Positions 41,691-52,351 of a stretch of DNA of 64,000 nt are shown in pieces. Where the stretch lies: assembly GCA_963575745.1 (NCBI GenBank), contig CAUYUJ010011503.1, positions 378,501 to 442,500 on the forward strand, written 5' to 3'. The translations under genes and the position numbers were made by a program. The notes beneath the pieces were generated by a model. The model had not been told where the DNA came from. It saw only the letters and a program-made list of their open reading frames with translations, and made no database searches. The DNA comes from Prorocentrum cordatum (lineage: Eukaryota; Sar; Dinophyceae; Prorocentrales; Prorocentraceae). Positions within the stretch are counted from its first letter, which is position 1. Every line of letters begins with the position of its first letter.

Positions 41691-42990
41691 ATCATGAAAC
41701 ATCTCACGCGAAGCGGCAAGGCCGCCCTGCCGACACGTCTGGAAGAATGACAGGGACTTATTCATAATGGCAGGGTATTGGAGTGGAGGAGGGGGGAGGG
41801 GAGGATAGGGAGGAGAATGGAGGACGGAAGAGGAAGGAGGAAAGAGGAAGGCGGCCGTTCCTGAGCGCTCCGGGGCGATTTTGGCTGCGTGACAACGACC
41901 CGTAATCCCAAAGCATGACTGCCCATGTTGGACATGAGCTGACAACTCTCTGTCTGCTTTTTGTTACTTCAGAGCCCCGTCCACATCGCAGAGCGGGGGG
42001 AGGGCTGGAACGGGTCATGCCACTCCTTGGCAGAAACCTTGCCGCGATTTGTGGGCACCGCGATCGCGGTGGCGACCTCCAAAACAGACCCAGAGGCCTG
42101 GTTCGCGCAACGAGTAAGTATCAGCTTTCGGAGGTTCGCGCGGATTTTCTCTCGGTTTGGCGCTGGGGCCTCCAACCCGACGCTCTGCCAGAGGAGCTCT
42201 CCGTGCCGCCTGGCCGCCGCCCGGACAAGACAGCGCCTCCAGGCGCGGCAGCCACTGGAACCCAGCGCGCGAACCCAGCGCGGGGGCGCGCTGGTCGGCG
42301 ACCCGATGAGGCTTAGGCAATCAAGCCCGACGATCGCAGCACATCGACACATTTGCAGCCTATATGGGGCTGACGTTTCGACCCCCTGCGGGGCCTCTCT
42401 GAGCCAGCCTGACTGCTGCCGGTGTGTGCCTGCTCCAGAGCATGCGCCGCCCCTCTCCGCGCGAGGCGCCCAGAGGAGGCCGGCGAGGACGAGGACGAGG
42501 ACGAGGACGACGCCAGCCTCCGCGCTGCTGCCCTGCCCGCCGACGACCGCCAATTACACGCCCGAGATGGGTACGGAAAAATGGGCACACTGCCCAACCA
42601 CAAATGTTGTCCAACACCCACAGCGGCCGCTGCTGGGCAAGCGGCATTTTGGTCGTCAAAGAGCAACGTCCGCGGCGGCGCGGACAGCGCGTCCTGTTCA
42701 AAATGAACAGAAACTGTTATTGTGAGCAGTGGCCGACCGTCGGGCATTCCTTGCTGGCCTACCGCCACATGTTTTTTTCAGACCCCCAGAATGTTAGAAC
42801 AACAAAAACAACGTTCTTAGACCGTAAGCCCGATGTGTTAATATAGGCCAGTCTTATCCAGGAGTGCTCTACGAATATATAGTGCACGCGGCAAACGGTT
42901 CTTAGAACTTTCTCTGGTGGGCCTATATGCAAGCCAGGACGAGTCGCCACTGCGTGGCTGTTGGGCATCGTACCCACTCTTTCTGTACCC
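41691..42990. other. Unassigned
   Basis: Frames up to 254 codons (41961-42725 plus, 41969-42553 minus) overlap on opposite strands without recognisable domains. A CGAGGA microsatellite lies at 42485-42515. Confidence 0.4.
42569..42720 (+). repeat. Dispersed repeat, copy 2
   Basis: Collinear with 24805-24957 (TACGGAAAAA, CCCAACCACAAATGTTG, CCAACACCCACAGC, GCCGCTGCTGGGCAAGCG, GTCCTGTTCAAAA). Confidence 0.7.
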
Positions 42991-43397
42991 GATGATGATG
43001 ATGATGGTGGTGATGATGATGATGACGATGACAAGTATGATGATGATCGTGATGTTTGGTGATGATGGTGATGATTGTGATGATGATGGTGGTGATGATT
43101 ATGATGGTGACGGAGATGCTGATGACAATGATGATGCTTGATGCTGATGAATGTACTGTTGATGGTGATACCGGCGACGATGATGATTATGATGCTGCTG
43201 ATAATGAAGATGACGGTAGTAATGATGAGGATGATGATGGTGCTGCTGATGATGATATTGATGATGGTGATCATGCTGATGCTGATGATCTTGCTGATGG
43301 TGCTGATCATGATGGTGACGATGGCGATGGCGATGGCGACGATGATGAAGATGGTGATGCTGATGGTGACGCTGATGATTATGATTATGATGATGAT
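42991..43397 (+). repeat. Interrupted (GAT)n microsatellite, 3' flank of LINE-1
   Basis: GAT with GCT, GGT and GAC interruptions over 400 bp, ending GATGATGATTTTTCCC. On the minus strand the LINE-1 sequence therefore runs GGGAAAAATCATCATC into the repeat. Confidence 0.95.
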
Positions 43398-44230
43398 TTT
43401 TCCCAACCGCAGGGCGCGCACCGATACTCCTTATCCATAGTCCGTGAACTGTGAGGGCCACGCAGCGGCAGGCCAGGCCTGCCAACGTCGAGGACCGCGC
43501 AGGAGGGGGGGGCAGAAACAGCAGAGGGGCAGCGAAAGAGGAAAGAGAGGACAGGGTACGTGAAGCCAGCGCGCTGTGGGAGGCCGATCTTCGGCGACCC
43601 GCGGGAGGTGCCGTGGTGCATCGCGCGCGGGGCGGGGCGGGGCAGTCCCGCCCGCTACCGATCCTCCTGTGCGAGAGTCCTCGGCAGCGGGGGGGCGCGC
43701 CCGGCGACGGGGGAGGACAGAGTCCATGCCCCGCAAGCCTCGGGCGCTTGCGACCCAGGCCACCGTCACCTCGACCCACGACCCAGGCCCGAGCACGCAC
43801 CTAGACAAAATCGAGAGGCAGGCGCCCTTCCTCCCAGAGAGGCGCAACGGGCACAGTTGAACAGGTCGTCGACGGGGCGGGCGGCGGGGGCGGCAGGGAG
43901 CGGCGGGGCGGGTGCACGCGCGCCCCCGCGCGCGCTCCCCCAGCCAGGCGGGGGCCCAACCCCAGCAGCAACAGCGCACGCGCAGCGGGGCACAAGCAGC
44001 GAGGAGAACCGAGGGGGCGAGCCGGAAGAAAGGCAGGGGAAAGAGGGGGGGGCAGGGGCGGGAGAAAACCGAGGACCCAACAACGCCCACCCCGCAGGGG
44101 AGAGGCAGCGGCAGAGGCAGGGGGGACGGAAGACAGCAAGCGACAGGAGAGGCAGAGGGAACACAAAGAGGAGCACTAGAACAAACGCGCGAGAGATGAA
44201 AGGGAGCGGTCACACTCAGACGACATCACT

Positions 44231-47200
44231 TCACGTGGCAGCCCGCCCAATGCGCCGCGCCCTGGACTGTCGTGCGACACCAGTATACCGACGAGCTAGA
44301 AGACGCAATCGAGCAACGAAGACCTGGGGCGAGGGGGCCTGAGTCTGGCGCCGATGATGAGCATGTGTCTTCAGAAAGGCATCGAGGAAGGCAGCGCAGG
44401 CAACGTCGCGGTCGAGCCCCCAGGAAGGCCCCATCAGACAGAGACATGTAAGCCATGTAGCTCGGTGCTGCCACATCTCCCTCCACGGCGTGGGTAATGC
44501 TTCCAACCCTGGGAGACGGTGCAGTGCAAGGTCACGGAAACGATCGCAGATTTTGTAGTGGAGTAGGTCATCAGGGGCCACGCAACCACAGCAGCACCCG
44601 CGGTCATTCGCATGAAAACGTGCCGAAGTACACGCGCCCCTGGACAGTGCGCGGAGAACGTTGGTAGCGAGATGAGTGCGCGTGGCACGCTCCACGGCGC
44701 GCAATCTAGTCCGCAGACGGAACATATCCTCGAGGGAGGCTGCAACTAACCACCTCGATACCCGCACACCCAGACACAATAAGGGAGTGGCAGTCATACG
44801 AACCGAACGTAAGTGCCGATGGACCTTGGCCTGGATATAACGGGCAGTTCGATCAATGGGGGAGTTCACAAGGGCCGCCGCATCCTCATTCGTCGTGCGT
44901 ATCATCGAATGGCACCACCATCCAGAAAACATACGAGCAGGAATACATTCATCACCAGTCAAGCCACCCGCTAAGCCCTCTAACTCATATAGTGCATAGT
45001 CTAATGCCTTGCACCACATCACCACCCGAAATTTCGTAGCTTTATCATACAGTCCCAGGTCCACGAACTCAAGAGAGATCCCCAGGTCACGTAGCTGAGT
45101 GAGCATAGTGTACTTCAACGCATGCCGAGGCCCCGCGGTAAGGATCTGCAAGGCTTCCCTATGCTGACGCCGAACCAAAGGGGTGACCCTCACCAACTGA
45201 ATCCGATGCTGCAAGACGGAGAGGCAATTCGAGTGGAACAGACGGATAGTGGTCGCCAAGCCCAGCGAGAGAGAGCGAAGAAGACGAACTCGCTGCCAGA
45301 ACTTATTCATCGTTTCCACCCAGGCCACCTCATGGGCCGACGGGCCAACCAAGAATCCGAAGTGCAAAACTCTGGTGGCGAAGCGGTCCGAGGCGAAACG
45401 GCTGCCTGTCCGAGCCATGTGGGCAGCGAGGGCATCTCCATCCAGCGCCCCGCAGATCAGGACGTAACATTTCCCCACATTCAAAGAGAGACCAATCGCA
45501 GACGAGAGCAAGTCGAGAAGCAGCAAGGTGGGCATGATACCGATGAATGTCACGCAGTCCAAAACAACAGTCATCAGCGTGCGCCAATTGGACACCCACA
45601 CGTTCGGCACGGCGGGCACGGATCCGGCGCAGTGCAGGGTCAAGGGCCAGAGCAAAGAGGGTCATGGACGCAGGATCACCCTGCCGTACACCTCGTTCCA
45701 CAAGGAAAACCGTTTCGGCTGCGCCCTCGAAACAGACCAGGGCCGTACTGTTGGCATACAGGGCTCTGACGAAACCCACAGTCTCGCTGGGGGCCCCCAT
45801 GGCCACCAACACGGCAAAAACCCACTCGGCCAGGATCGAAGGGAACGCCGCCTTGAAATCGGTGAACAAGACCCCCGCTTTATCCCTCCCACGCATGTGT
45901 TGGATAAGGCCACATTTTTCCACTTCAACAACATTGTCCAGAATGTTACGCCCTCGAACCCCACCACGCTGGAGAGGATCTTCGCATCCGTATTCGCGAG
46001 GGAGAGCGGGCGGGTGGAGGCTGGTGCACGTGAGACAAAGTCACTGCGATCACGGGGGTCACTGCCCTTCGGGAGGAAAACCATACGACTAACTCGACAC
46101 TCAGGGGGGAGAGCATCTCCTGCACTGTTGAAAACCTCCTCGTAAACCTCGAACAAAGCAGCGGTCGCCTCGGGGGCGTTCGAGCATCCATAAGGGATCC
46201 CATCAGGGCCAGGAGCATAATGAAATTTATGGCCGACACGGCCCCGAAATTCGTCAACGTCAAGTTTTCATCGTGGGGCAGGAGTGCATTCGCCAGTAGT
46301 CTGAACGTGGGCCAACATTTCTTGCCAATGAGTCGTGTCGTGACCAGCCTGTGCAAAGCCCTTCCTCCAATGGGCCACCAGTGCCGCAGAAGCCGCTTCT
46401 GGGGAGGCGCGCGGGGCCCCGTCCTCGTCCAAGACGCCTAGCAGTCCAGCCCTCCTCCTCATGAGATCCCACCCACGCCTAAGAGCCACCAGCCTCCGTC
46501 TCTTCTTGGCCCTAACCTCCTCCACCTGGTTACTGTGATCCATCTCCTCCAGCTCCGCATCAAACCAACGACCCTTCAAGGTCAGTGCCAAACTGTGGAG
46601 GCCATCAGGATCAATGCGCACGCCGCCGTCGACGTCGAAGAAAGGCAGGAGAGAGGCGTAGCAGCGAATGGCACGAAGACAGAAATACCACTGCCGACCC
46701 CGCCATCGACGGTATGCCATGAAAGCAAAGTGGAGCCGCTCCGCATCGTTGTCCGCTGGACGACACTTAAGGGACTTCTTAAATTCCACAGCAGCCGCAC
46801 CGAAAACTTCTTTCACCCTTGCGAGTTTCTGGGCAGGGTCCGAAGGGGGCGTCAGCTCCCGCAGCTGTTCGGAAACCATCCTGTGGTAGTCGGCATGCTG
46901 GCTGATCCATTTCGGAACCGAGAATCGACCCCTCGGGGTCGGGAGGGAAACCGTGGCAGCGACGGGAATGTGATCGGGGGAGGCCCCTGGATGCATGAGG
47001 GTGCCGACAGCGTTGACAACAACGGTCATCTCATTGAGAATACCTGCAGGAAGGGTCGTGTAAATCCGATCTAATCTGGCCACTCCCCTCAGTTCCCGAT
47101 TCACAATATCCCTTCGGGTCGGGTCGGGCTGGTATAATTCACACCAGTGGCTACAATGTTCCTGAAAATCATCACACTGCATACGGTCTCCAAGCCCAAT

Positions 47201-47948
47201 CTCCCCTGGTACAAGAGACCTGCCATCTTCCATCGTACAGAAATTACAGCCCCCCAGAATGACAACCATAGAATGCGCTGCCGTAGGAGGGGCGGCATTG
47301 ATGTGGCGTAAGTACTGATGATAGATATGGACGTCGTCGCACGTGTTAGGCACATGAACATTGGCCACGACCAAGTCGCCTCGAGGTCCCCGACCATGGA
47401 CGAGTAACGCCCGCCCAGGAGCGACCGTAATCGGAGCGATCGAGTCGAAGCAGTCACATAGATCCGAGGACAAGAACGTCACCACCCCACCCGCGTTCCG
47501 GTCATCCAGAGAGCTCGCAAAAACAAATCCCAGTCCGCATTTCGTCCCGAAGGATAGCCAAGTCTGCTTCAGATCCGTGCGTCTCCTGTAAACACATGAC
47601 CTGATACTGTAAGAGCAGCTGCTCAGCCCGAAGGAAGCGTGAACGTGACCGAGATGAACGAGACGAGAGAGAGGCAAAGAGCGCGCGCGTGTTCCAACTG
47701 CAGAGAGACAGAGGACGGGCAGGTCGGTAGACACCACCAGCTTCCCCAGCAGGCGGCGAGAAGGATACAGCACTGTCACTTGCATGGTGTGCATCAGAAT
47801 TGGCAGGGAGGGCGGACGAGCACTCAGTAGCCGAACCCACTGGGCTTCTCCCCGCCGCACACTCACCTGTCGAACTGTTCCGATACTCACCGAAAGGGGC
47901 GAATCTCTGCGAACCTGGCGTGCAGACACTGTGCATGTTGCTGCCCAC
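44231..47948 (-). pseudogene. LINE-1 ORF2: AP endonuclease, reverse transcriptase and Cys-rich C terminus, multiple frameshifts
   Basis: The endonuclease starts in one frame with LCSWNTRAL and MCLQETHG (about 47690-47560). Near 47510 it continues in another with GGVVTFLSSDL, LVVANVHVPNT, VVILGGCNF (the usual GDFN aspartate is absent), ARLDRIY and SPDHIPV. After a linker to 46268, the RT appears in three further frames: LPKGSDP and RPLSLANTDAKI (46072-45975), motif A TDFKAAFPS (about 45860), motif B GVRQGDPAS (about 45683) and motif C HADD (about 45575). The last frame (45655-44231) gives the thumb (LNVGKCYVL) and a Cys-rich segment CCCGCVAPDDLLHYKIC (about 44605-44540). Would nick target DNA and reverse-transcribe element RNA; this copy cannot. 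Confidence 0.75.
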
Positions 47949-49089
47949 CCACTTCCGTCAACCCATCGATCTCGACGCCACGCTGAACGGTGCCCGCGGC
48001 GGGGCCATCATCGACAATCGAAATCTTTACCACTTGCACGGGGACTCCGCTGCCCTTCATCACATAAACCGCACCTCCTACTCCCGTCGACCCCACCTTG
48101 TCAGCCCCAAATATTCTGGAGACATGCTGGCGCATATTCCCAATATAGTAGAACAGCTTCCTGGATGAGGGGGTGAGGTCACGTCGGACCCGTAGCTGCA
48201 AGTCGGGGCCGCCCTCGGGGCTCGGGAAGGGGAACGTGCCCGCGGACGATGCCATCCCGTCGAACGTGGAGGCCTCTAGGTTGGAATCAAAGTCCAGGAG
48301 CGCCTTCTTACTGCAATCGTAGGCCTTGACCTGAATCGAACCCTGAGTCGAAGACGGAGCACGGCGGGTGATGATGCTCTGGACAGCCTCACGGAGCGTT
48401 TTCTCCATCAGCGGCCGAAGGAATCCAAGAACCACAAGACGCGAGGGGTTGCCCACGAGACCAGAGTCGATCTTCCGACGGACTTGCCTGTCATCATCCC
48501 CACGAGGTGTCGGGGTCCCCAGCTCGACGACTTTCTGAAGGTCCTGAATCTCATCGCGCATCGTCTGGATCATTCCTTTGAGCTCTTCACGAATGGCGGA
48601 GTCTGCGGTCTCTCGGTCCTGAATGCACTGGAGAAGAGCCTGTTCATGGATCGCTCGCATCTGCTCGAAATTGGCAGCCGTCTGTTTTGCCAATTCAGTG
48701 TGCGCCTGCTGTAGTGTCTGGAAATTCTTCTCAGCGGCGATCATCTGACCCTGGATTCCCGAAATCTGTTGGTTTATCTCCTGAACGCCGAGATTCAACT
48801 GACTGGACAGGCTTGCGACTGACGACGACAGAGGAGCAATCATAACACGCATGGCGGCAAGGATCTGCTCGGTGTCCCTCTTACCCTCCGAACATGTACC
48901 TCCAGGCGCCGGCGGGGGAGTACTCATCCCTCCAGGGGAGGCGGGAGGAGTGGATGAGAGAGACACGGGCCACGAGTCGCTGACCTCGGACGGCATTGCG
49001 GGAGGAGAGCGCGGCCTCGGCGGGCCAGGGGAGCGCGGCCACGGAGGGCCAGGGGAGCGCGTCCGCTCCCGGCCTTGGTGCCTGGCCAC
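47887..49089 (-). CDS. LINE-1 ORF1 protein: coiled coil plus RRM-like domain
   Basis: An uninterrupted 400-codon frame. The codon at 49089 is GTG; the first ATG in frame is at 48996 (MPSEVSDSW) and is the likelier start. Residues 1-70 are Pro/Ser/Arg-rich. About 75-190 is a long Gln/Glu-rich coiled coil (EINQQISGIQGQMIAAEKNF, then QTLQQAHTELAKQTAANFEQ). After a basic linker, SRLVVLGFLRPLMEKTLREA to QVKAYDCSKKALLDFDS looks like the beta1-alpha1-beta2/3 part of an RRM, and a C-terminal region follows. Coiled coil plus RRM is the plan of L1-type ORF1 proteins, which trimerise and coat element RNA. Integrity of this frame contrasts with the broken ORF2. Assignment is by architecture, not by alignment. 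Confidence 0.65.
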   Translation of the reverse strand: MARHQGRERTRSPGPPWPRSPGPPRPRSPPAMPSEVSDSWPVSLSSTPPASPGGMSTPPPAPGGTCSEGKRDTEQILAAMRVMIAPLSSSVASLSSQLNLGVQEINQQISGIQGQMIAAEKNFQTLQQAHTELAKQTAANFEQMRAIHEQALLQCIQDRETADSAIREELKGMIQTMRDEIQDLQKVVELGTPTPRGDDDRQVRRKIDSGLVGNPSRLVVLGFLRPLMEKTLREAVQSIITRRAPSSTQGSIQVKAYDCSKKALLDFDSNLEASTFDGMASSAGTFPFPSPEGGPDLQLRVRRDLTPSSRKLFYYIGNMRQHVSRIFGADKVGSTGVGGAVYVMKGSGVPVQVVKISIVDDGPAAGTVQRGVEIDGLTEVGGQQHAQCLHARFAEIRPFR

Positions 49090-49129
49090 CAGGCGCCTCG
49101 AGAGAGGTTGGAAGTTAAGGAGCAGGCCC

Positions 49130-49162
49130 CTCGAGCCAAATGGCTTGAGCTAAAATGGCTAC

Positions 49163-49165
<3 letters not shown>
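49130..49165 (-). promoter_or_regulatory. Dinoflagellate spliced-leader relics in tandem at the LINE-1 5' end
   Basis: Minus strand 49165-49144 reads TCCGTAGCCATTTT then AGCTCAAG, identical to the 22-nt dinoflagellate leader except for one G-to-A. It is followed at once (49143-49130) by CCATTTGGCTCGAG, a leader lacking its first seven bases, with one T deleted and one substitution. The missing part ends in AG (CCGTAG), the position where a second trans-splicing event would cut. The sequence is therefore a DNA record of an RNA trans-spliced at least twice. Confidence 0.9.
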
Positions 49166-49198
<33 letters not shown>

Positions 49199-49206
49199 GG
49201 ATGATG

Positions 49207-49277
<71 letters not shown>
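49166..49277 (+). repeat. (GAT)n microsatellite, 5' flank of LINE-1
   Basis: Almost pure GAT with two GAG interruptions, starting immediately beyond the leader relic. Confidence 0.95.
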
Positions 49278-49440
49278 CAGCCCGGGGCCCGAGGGGCCGT
49301 CCACCAACCTGCATCGTCGGGGTGCTGATGGCCCGACGACGCCACTTGTCGAGCGACCCATTCCAGGTCTGCTCGATCGAAACCGCGATCCCCATCCCGC
49401 AACCAAGGTAGCAGAGCCTGGACGCCTTCTCGAACTCGAT
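49278..49440 (-). other. Unique island between microsatellites
   Basis: A 163-bp non-repetitive segment between (GAT)n and (GAG)n. On the minus strand one frame gives FEKASRLCYLGCGMGIAVSI then EQTWNGSLDKWRRRAIS, protein-like in composition but unrecognised. Confidence 0.35.
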
Positions 49441-50021
49441 GAGGAAGAGGAGGGGGAGGAGGGGGAGGAGGAGGAGGAGGAGGAGGAGGAGGAGGAGGAG
49501 GAGGAGGACGGAGGAGGAGGAGGAGGAGGAGGAGGAGGAGGAGGAGGAGGAGGAGGAGGAGGAGGAGGAGGAGGAGGAGGGGAGGAGGAGGAGGAGGAGG
49601 AGGAGGAGGAGGGAGGAGGATGAGCACGGGGGGCAACGCGGCGGCCTGCGGCGCGCAACCCGTGGACGCGAAAGACACGTTGGCCCGCCACGGCGGCTGC
49701 GGCAGCACGCCGGCGGCACGCCTCTCCATGGCCTCGGCGGGCGGGACGGCGGCCCCCGCGGGGGAGGAGGGAGGGGGAGGTGGAGGAGGAAGTGGAGGAG
49801 GAGGGAGAAAAGGAGGAGGAGGGAGGAGAAGGAGGAGGAGGAGGAAAAGGAGGAGGAGAAGGATGTGGAGGAGGAAAATGAGGAGGACGGAGAGGAGGAG
49901 GAGGAGGAGGAGGAGGAGGAGGAGGAGGAGGAGGAGGAGGAGAAGGAGGAGGAGGAAGAGGAGGAGGAGAAAGAGGAGGAGGAGAAGGGAGGAGGAGGAC
50001 GAGGAGGAGGAGGAGGAGGAG
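49441..50021 (+). repeat. (GAG)n microsatellites with a short unique island; 3' flank of LINE-2
   Basis: GAG tract at 49441-49620, a 145-bp Ala/Gly-coding-like island at 49621-49765, then GAG with AAG interruptions to 50021. The long Glu/Arg/Gly/Ser frames are by-products. Confidence 0.95.
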
Positions 50022-50222
50022 GCACGGACCTCACTTCCCCCTGGAAGCCGCGAGAACGACCAAGGGGTCCAGTTCGAAAGGCCTCAGAAAACACACCGAG
50101 ATCTAAGGCCCCTCCCCCCCCAGCCGTCGGAGCCTAGCCGTGCCCGACCTGCAGCTCCTCGAAGTAGGAGATGGCGGGCGGCGGGCGGCGGGCGGCGCGA
50201 CGGGCGACGGGGGAGAAGAAAC

Positions 50223-52021
50223 TCAGCGCAGAGGCGGGGGCCTGGGGTCCTCGGGGGGCACAGGGGCGGAGATCGGCGCCTCAGGCGACGTGTCCTCCGC
50301 GAGCTTAACGCCGGTCCTTGGGTGAAGCCCCCCCCCCTCGAGACGCCTGACGGCCTGCCTCTGGTTGGCAAGGGTCGACTTGTTATCAGCAGGGCCTTTA
50401 CACTCGGTGAGCAACTTACGGAACGTGCCCAACTCGCCATGTGCCCCGCAACGTATGCATGCGAAAACCGCAGCAAACGAGAAACAATCATGTCCAAGCT
50501 CAGCACATTGAGCCAGCACGCTACTGGCCCCACTCTCAGGCGTGGGTTGCCTCTCGGGCCCCGGGGCTCCTAGGAGAAGCAAATCAGCAAGACCCAGAGC
50601 AGCCTTCGCGGCCTCAGCCCCGAGCGGACGGAACGAAGCGGCCCCAAGGCCCGCAAACCAAAGGTCGCACGCGTTTTGCTGGACAGGCGTGGGCTCACAC
50701 TTGCGACTGTTGGCCCCAGTCACTTGGGCACGGAGAGACAATTCACTACGCGCACGCTTGCCACAACGCCTGCACCGCCACTCGCTGCGATCTGCAGCTT
50801 CCCAAATCTCATGCTCTGCGGCGGCGATGGTCGGGGGGGGGAGACAGAGCGAGGAGGGGCAACCGAGCTCGCCACCGCCCAGCTGCAACAAGTCTCTGCG
50901 CAGCCCAGGCTAGCAACTGCAGGGTGCTACGGTTGTCCTTCAGTTCACCTTGCATCGCCTGCGCATGCGTCTCGACACCGAGTGGGAAGAAGCGCCCAGC
51001 TTCGCGAAAACATCGGCCCATAAGATTCCCGCCTACGTTTGCAAACGCGCCCCCTCCTCCAAAACGTCGTCCAAACTTCTGCGGGCGGGGCGCAAAGAAA
51101 TCAGGGGCCGCTCAAGTATAGGCATGCCCCGGATCCGTCTCCATATCCAGGCATGCTTGGCTGCTGTATCTAAGGCAAGTTCAGGACTCTATGAGTTCCC
51201 TTCTCGCACGACTGCCTGCAAGTCCGAAGCAAGCTTAGCGCGCGCTGGGGGACATTTCAGCGCCTGCAGCGCTGCCCATCGCTCCGCTCTACCGATGGTC
51301 TGCCTGAGGCCTGGGAGGGCTCTGTAGATGGCTCGAGTGGGCAACGGGGGCTCCGAGACTTGGACGCAGGCCCATCCCTCTCTGGCGACTTCGGGAACGG
51401 AGCTCTGGAGACAAGATCCATCCATATACGAAACAAGGTCCCAAGATCCTTTGACGCCCGAAAGTGGCACGCGGGGGGACTCAAGGAGGTCTCGCCAAGG
51501 GCTTGGCTCCTCTTGGGGTGCCCATGCGAAAAATACACAAAGTCAGCGTTAGGACACCCAGCCGCATCAGCACATAAACTGCAGAGTGCCTTGCGGTGCT
51601 CCAAGTGTCGCTCGGGAATCACATTGCCCCCAAACTCGTCACTTCCTTCTTTTACAAACTGCGGGCAACTGCACCAAACGTGGCCATGCGACCCGTCAGG
51701 GTCGCTGCATGCTAAACAGTTGGGCCTGGACTTGTGTTGTAGCCCATGCAATGCAAATTGTATGGCAGCGGGAGAACATTGGCACAAACAGCCGCAAACG
51801 CTCCTCGTTGCGTCGGACATTTGATACCTTGTGGTAGCATATTGCAGGGCCCGTGGCCATGCTTCGTAGTTGCTGCTGTCGTGCAGCGCAGGCCTGTGAG
51901 TAGTAAGGCGAGCGATCTGCCACCTATGGGTTCCTTCTATCAGCGCTAATCGGACCTCGTATGGCGATGCCGTCAGTAGTGATATGGTTCGCTCCTTGAC
52001 CCGTGCACAACGTGTGAGCAT
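50223..52021 (-). pseudogene. LINE-2 C-terminal region: Cys/His segment, RNase H and zinc-finger-like end
   Basis: The frame 52021-51257 contains CLACSDPDGSHGHVWCSCP (C102, C105, H112/H114, C117/C119), a zinc-knuckle-like segment. The frame 51470-51189 is RNase H: LVSYMDGSCL (D17), TIGRAERWAALQAL (E63) and LASDLQAVV (D83) give the D-E-D order of RNase HI. The fourth catalytic residue would lie beyond the frame change. The last frame (50891-50223) has WRCRRCGKRARS and FACIRCGAHGELGTFRKLL then TECKGP, two Cys pairs. RNase H would remove element RNA from the cDNA hybrid. Confidence 0.65.
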
Positions 52022-52351
52022 TGACCATATTCCAGTTGATACGTAATAACGTCAGCCAGCAGGCCGGCAATGGACCCCTAGCCTGTTGCCAAATCTGATT
52101 TCTTCCTGGTGCCCCAGCGAGCTTAAGCCATGCTCCCTGCAACTTGCCAATTTCCAGTCTCCCATCCCATACTAACGTAGCGTACATGACAACGATGGAT
52201 ATTGAACAATCGTAAAACGGGTCGTAGTTGGGATCGGGCTGTAACATAAGGTATGCCGTTCTGCCTCCTTTCTTTTTTTGGAATCCGCAAGCAGGGCCGC
52301 AAACTGACGGTAATCGGCTAGGCTGGTGCCGTCTGCTTCAGAGACTCCACA

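Larger units (their letters stand above)
43398..49165 (-). mobile_element. LINE-1: non-LTR retrotransposon with spliced-leader 5' end
   Basis: Minus-strand order: tandem spliced-leader relics (49165-49130), short 5' leader, ORF1 (49089-47887), ORF2 with AP endonuclease and RT (47948-44231), a GC-rich 3' part with no recognised motif, and GGGAAAAATC joining a (GAT)n tract at 43397. The boundaries are inferred: the 5' end from the leader and the adjoining pure (GAT)n, the 3' end from the short A-run and the (GAT)n on that side. ORF1 and ORF2 overlap by about 60 bases in different frames. ORF2 has about five frameshifts, so the copy is dead, but ORF1 is open. Confidence 0.75.
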
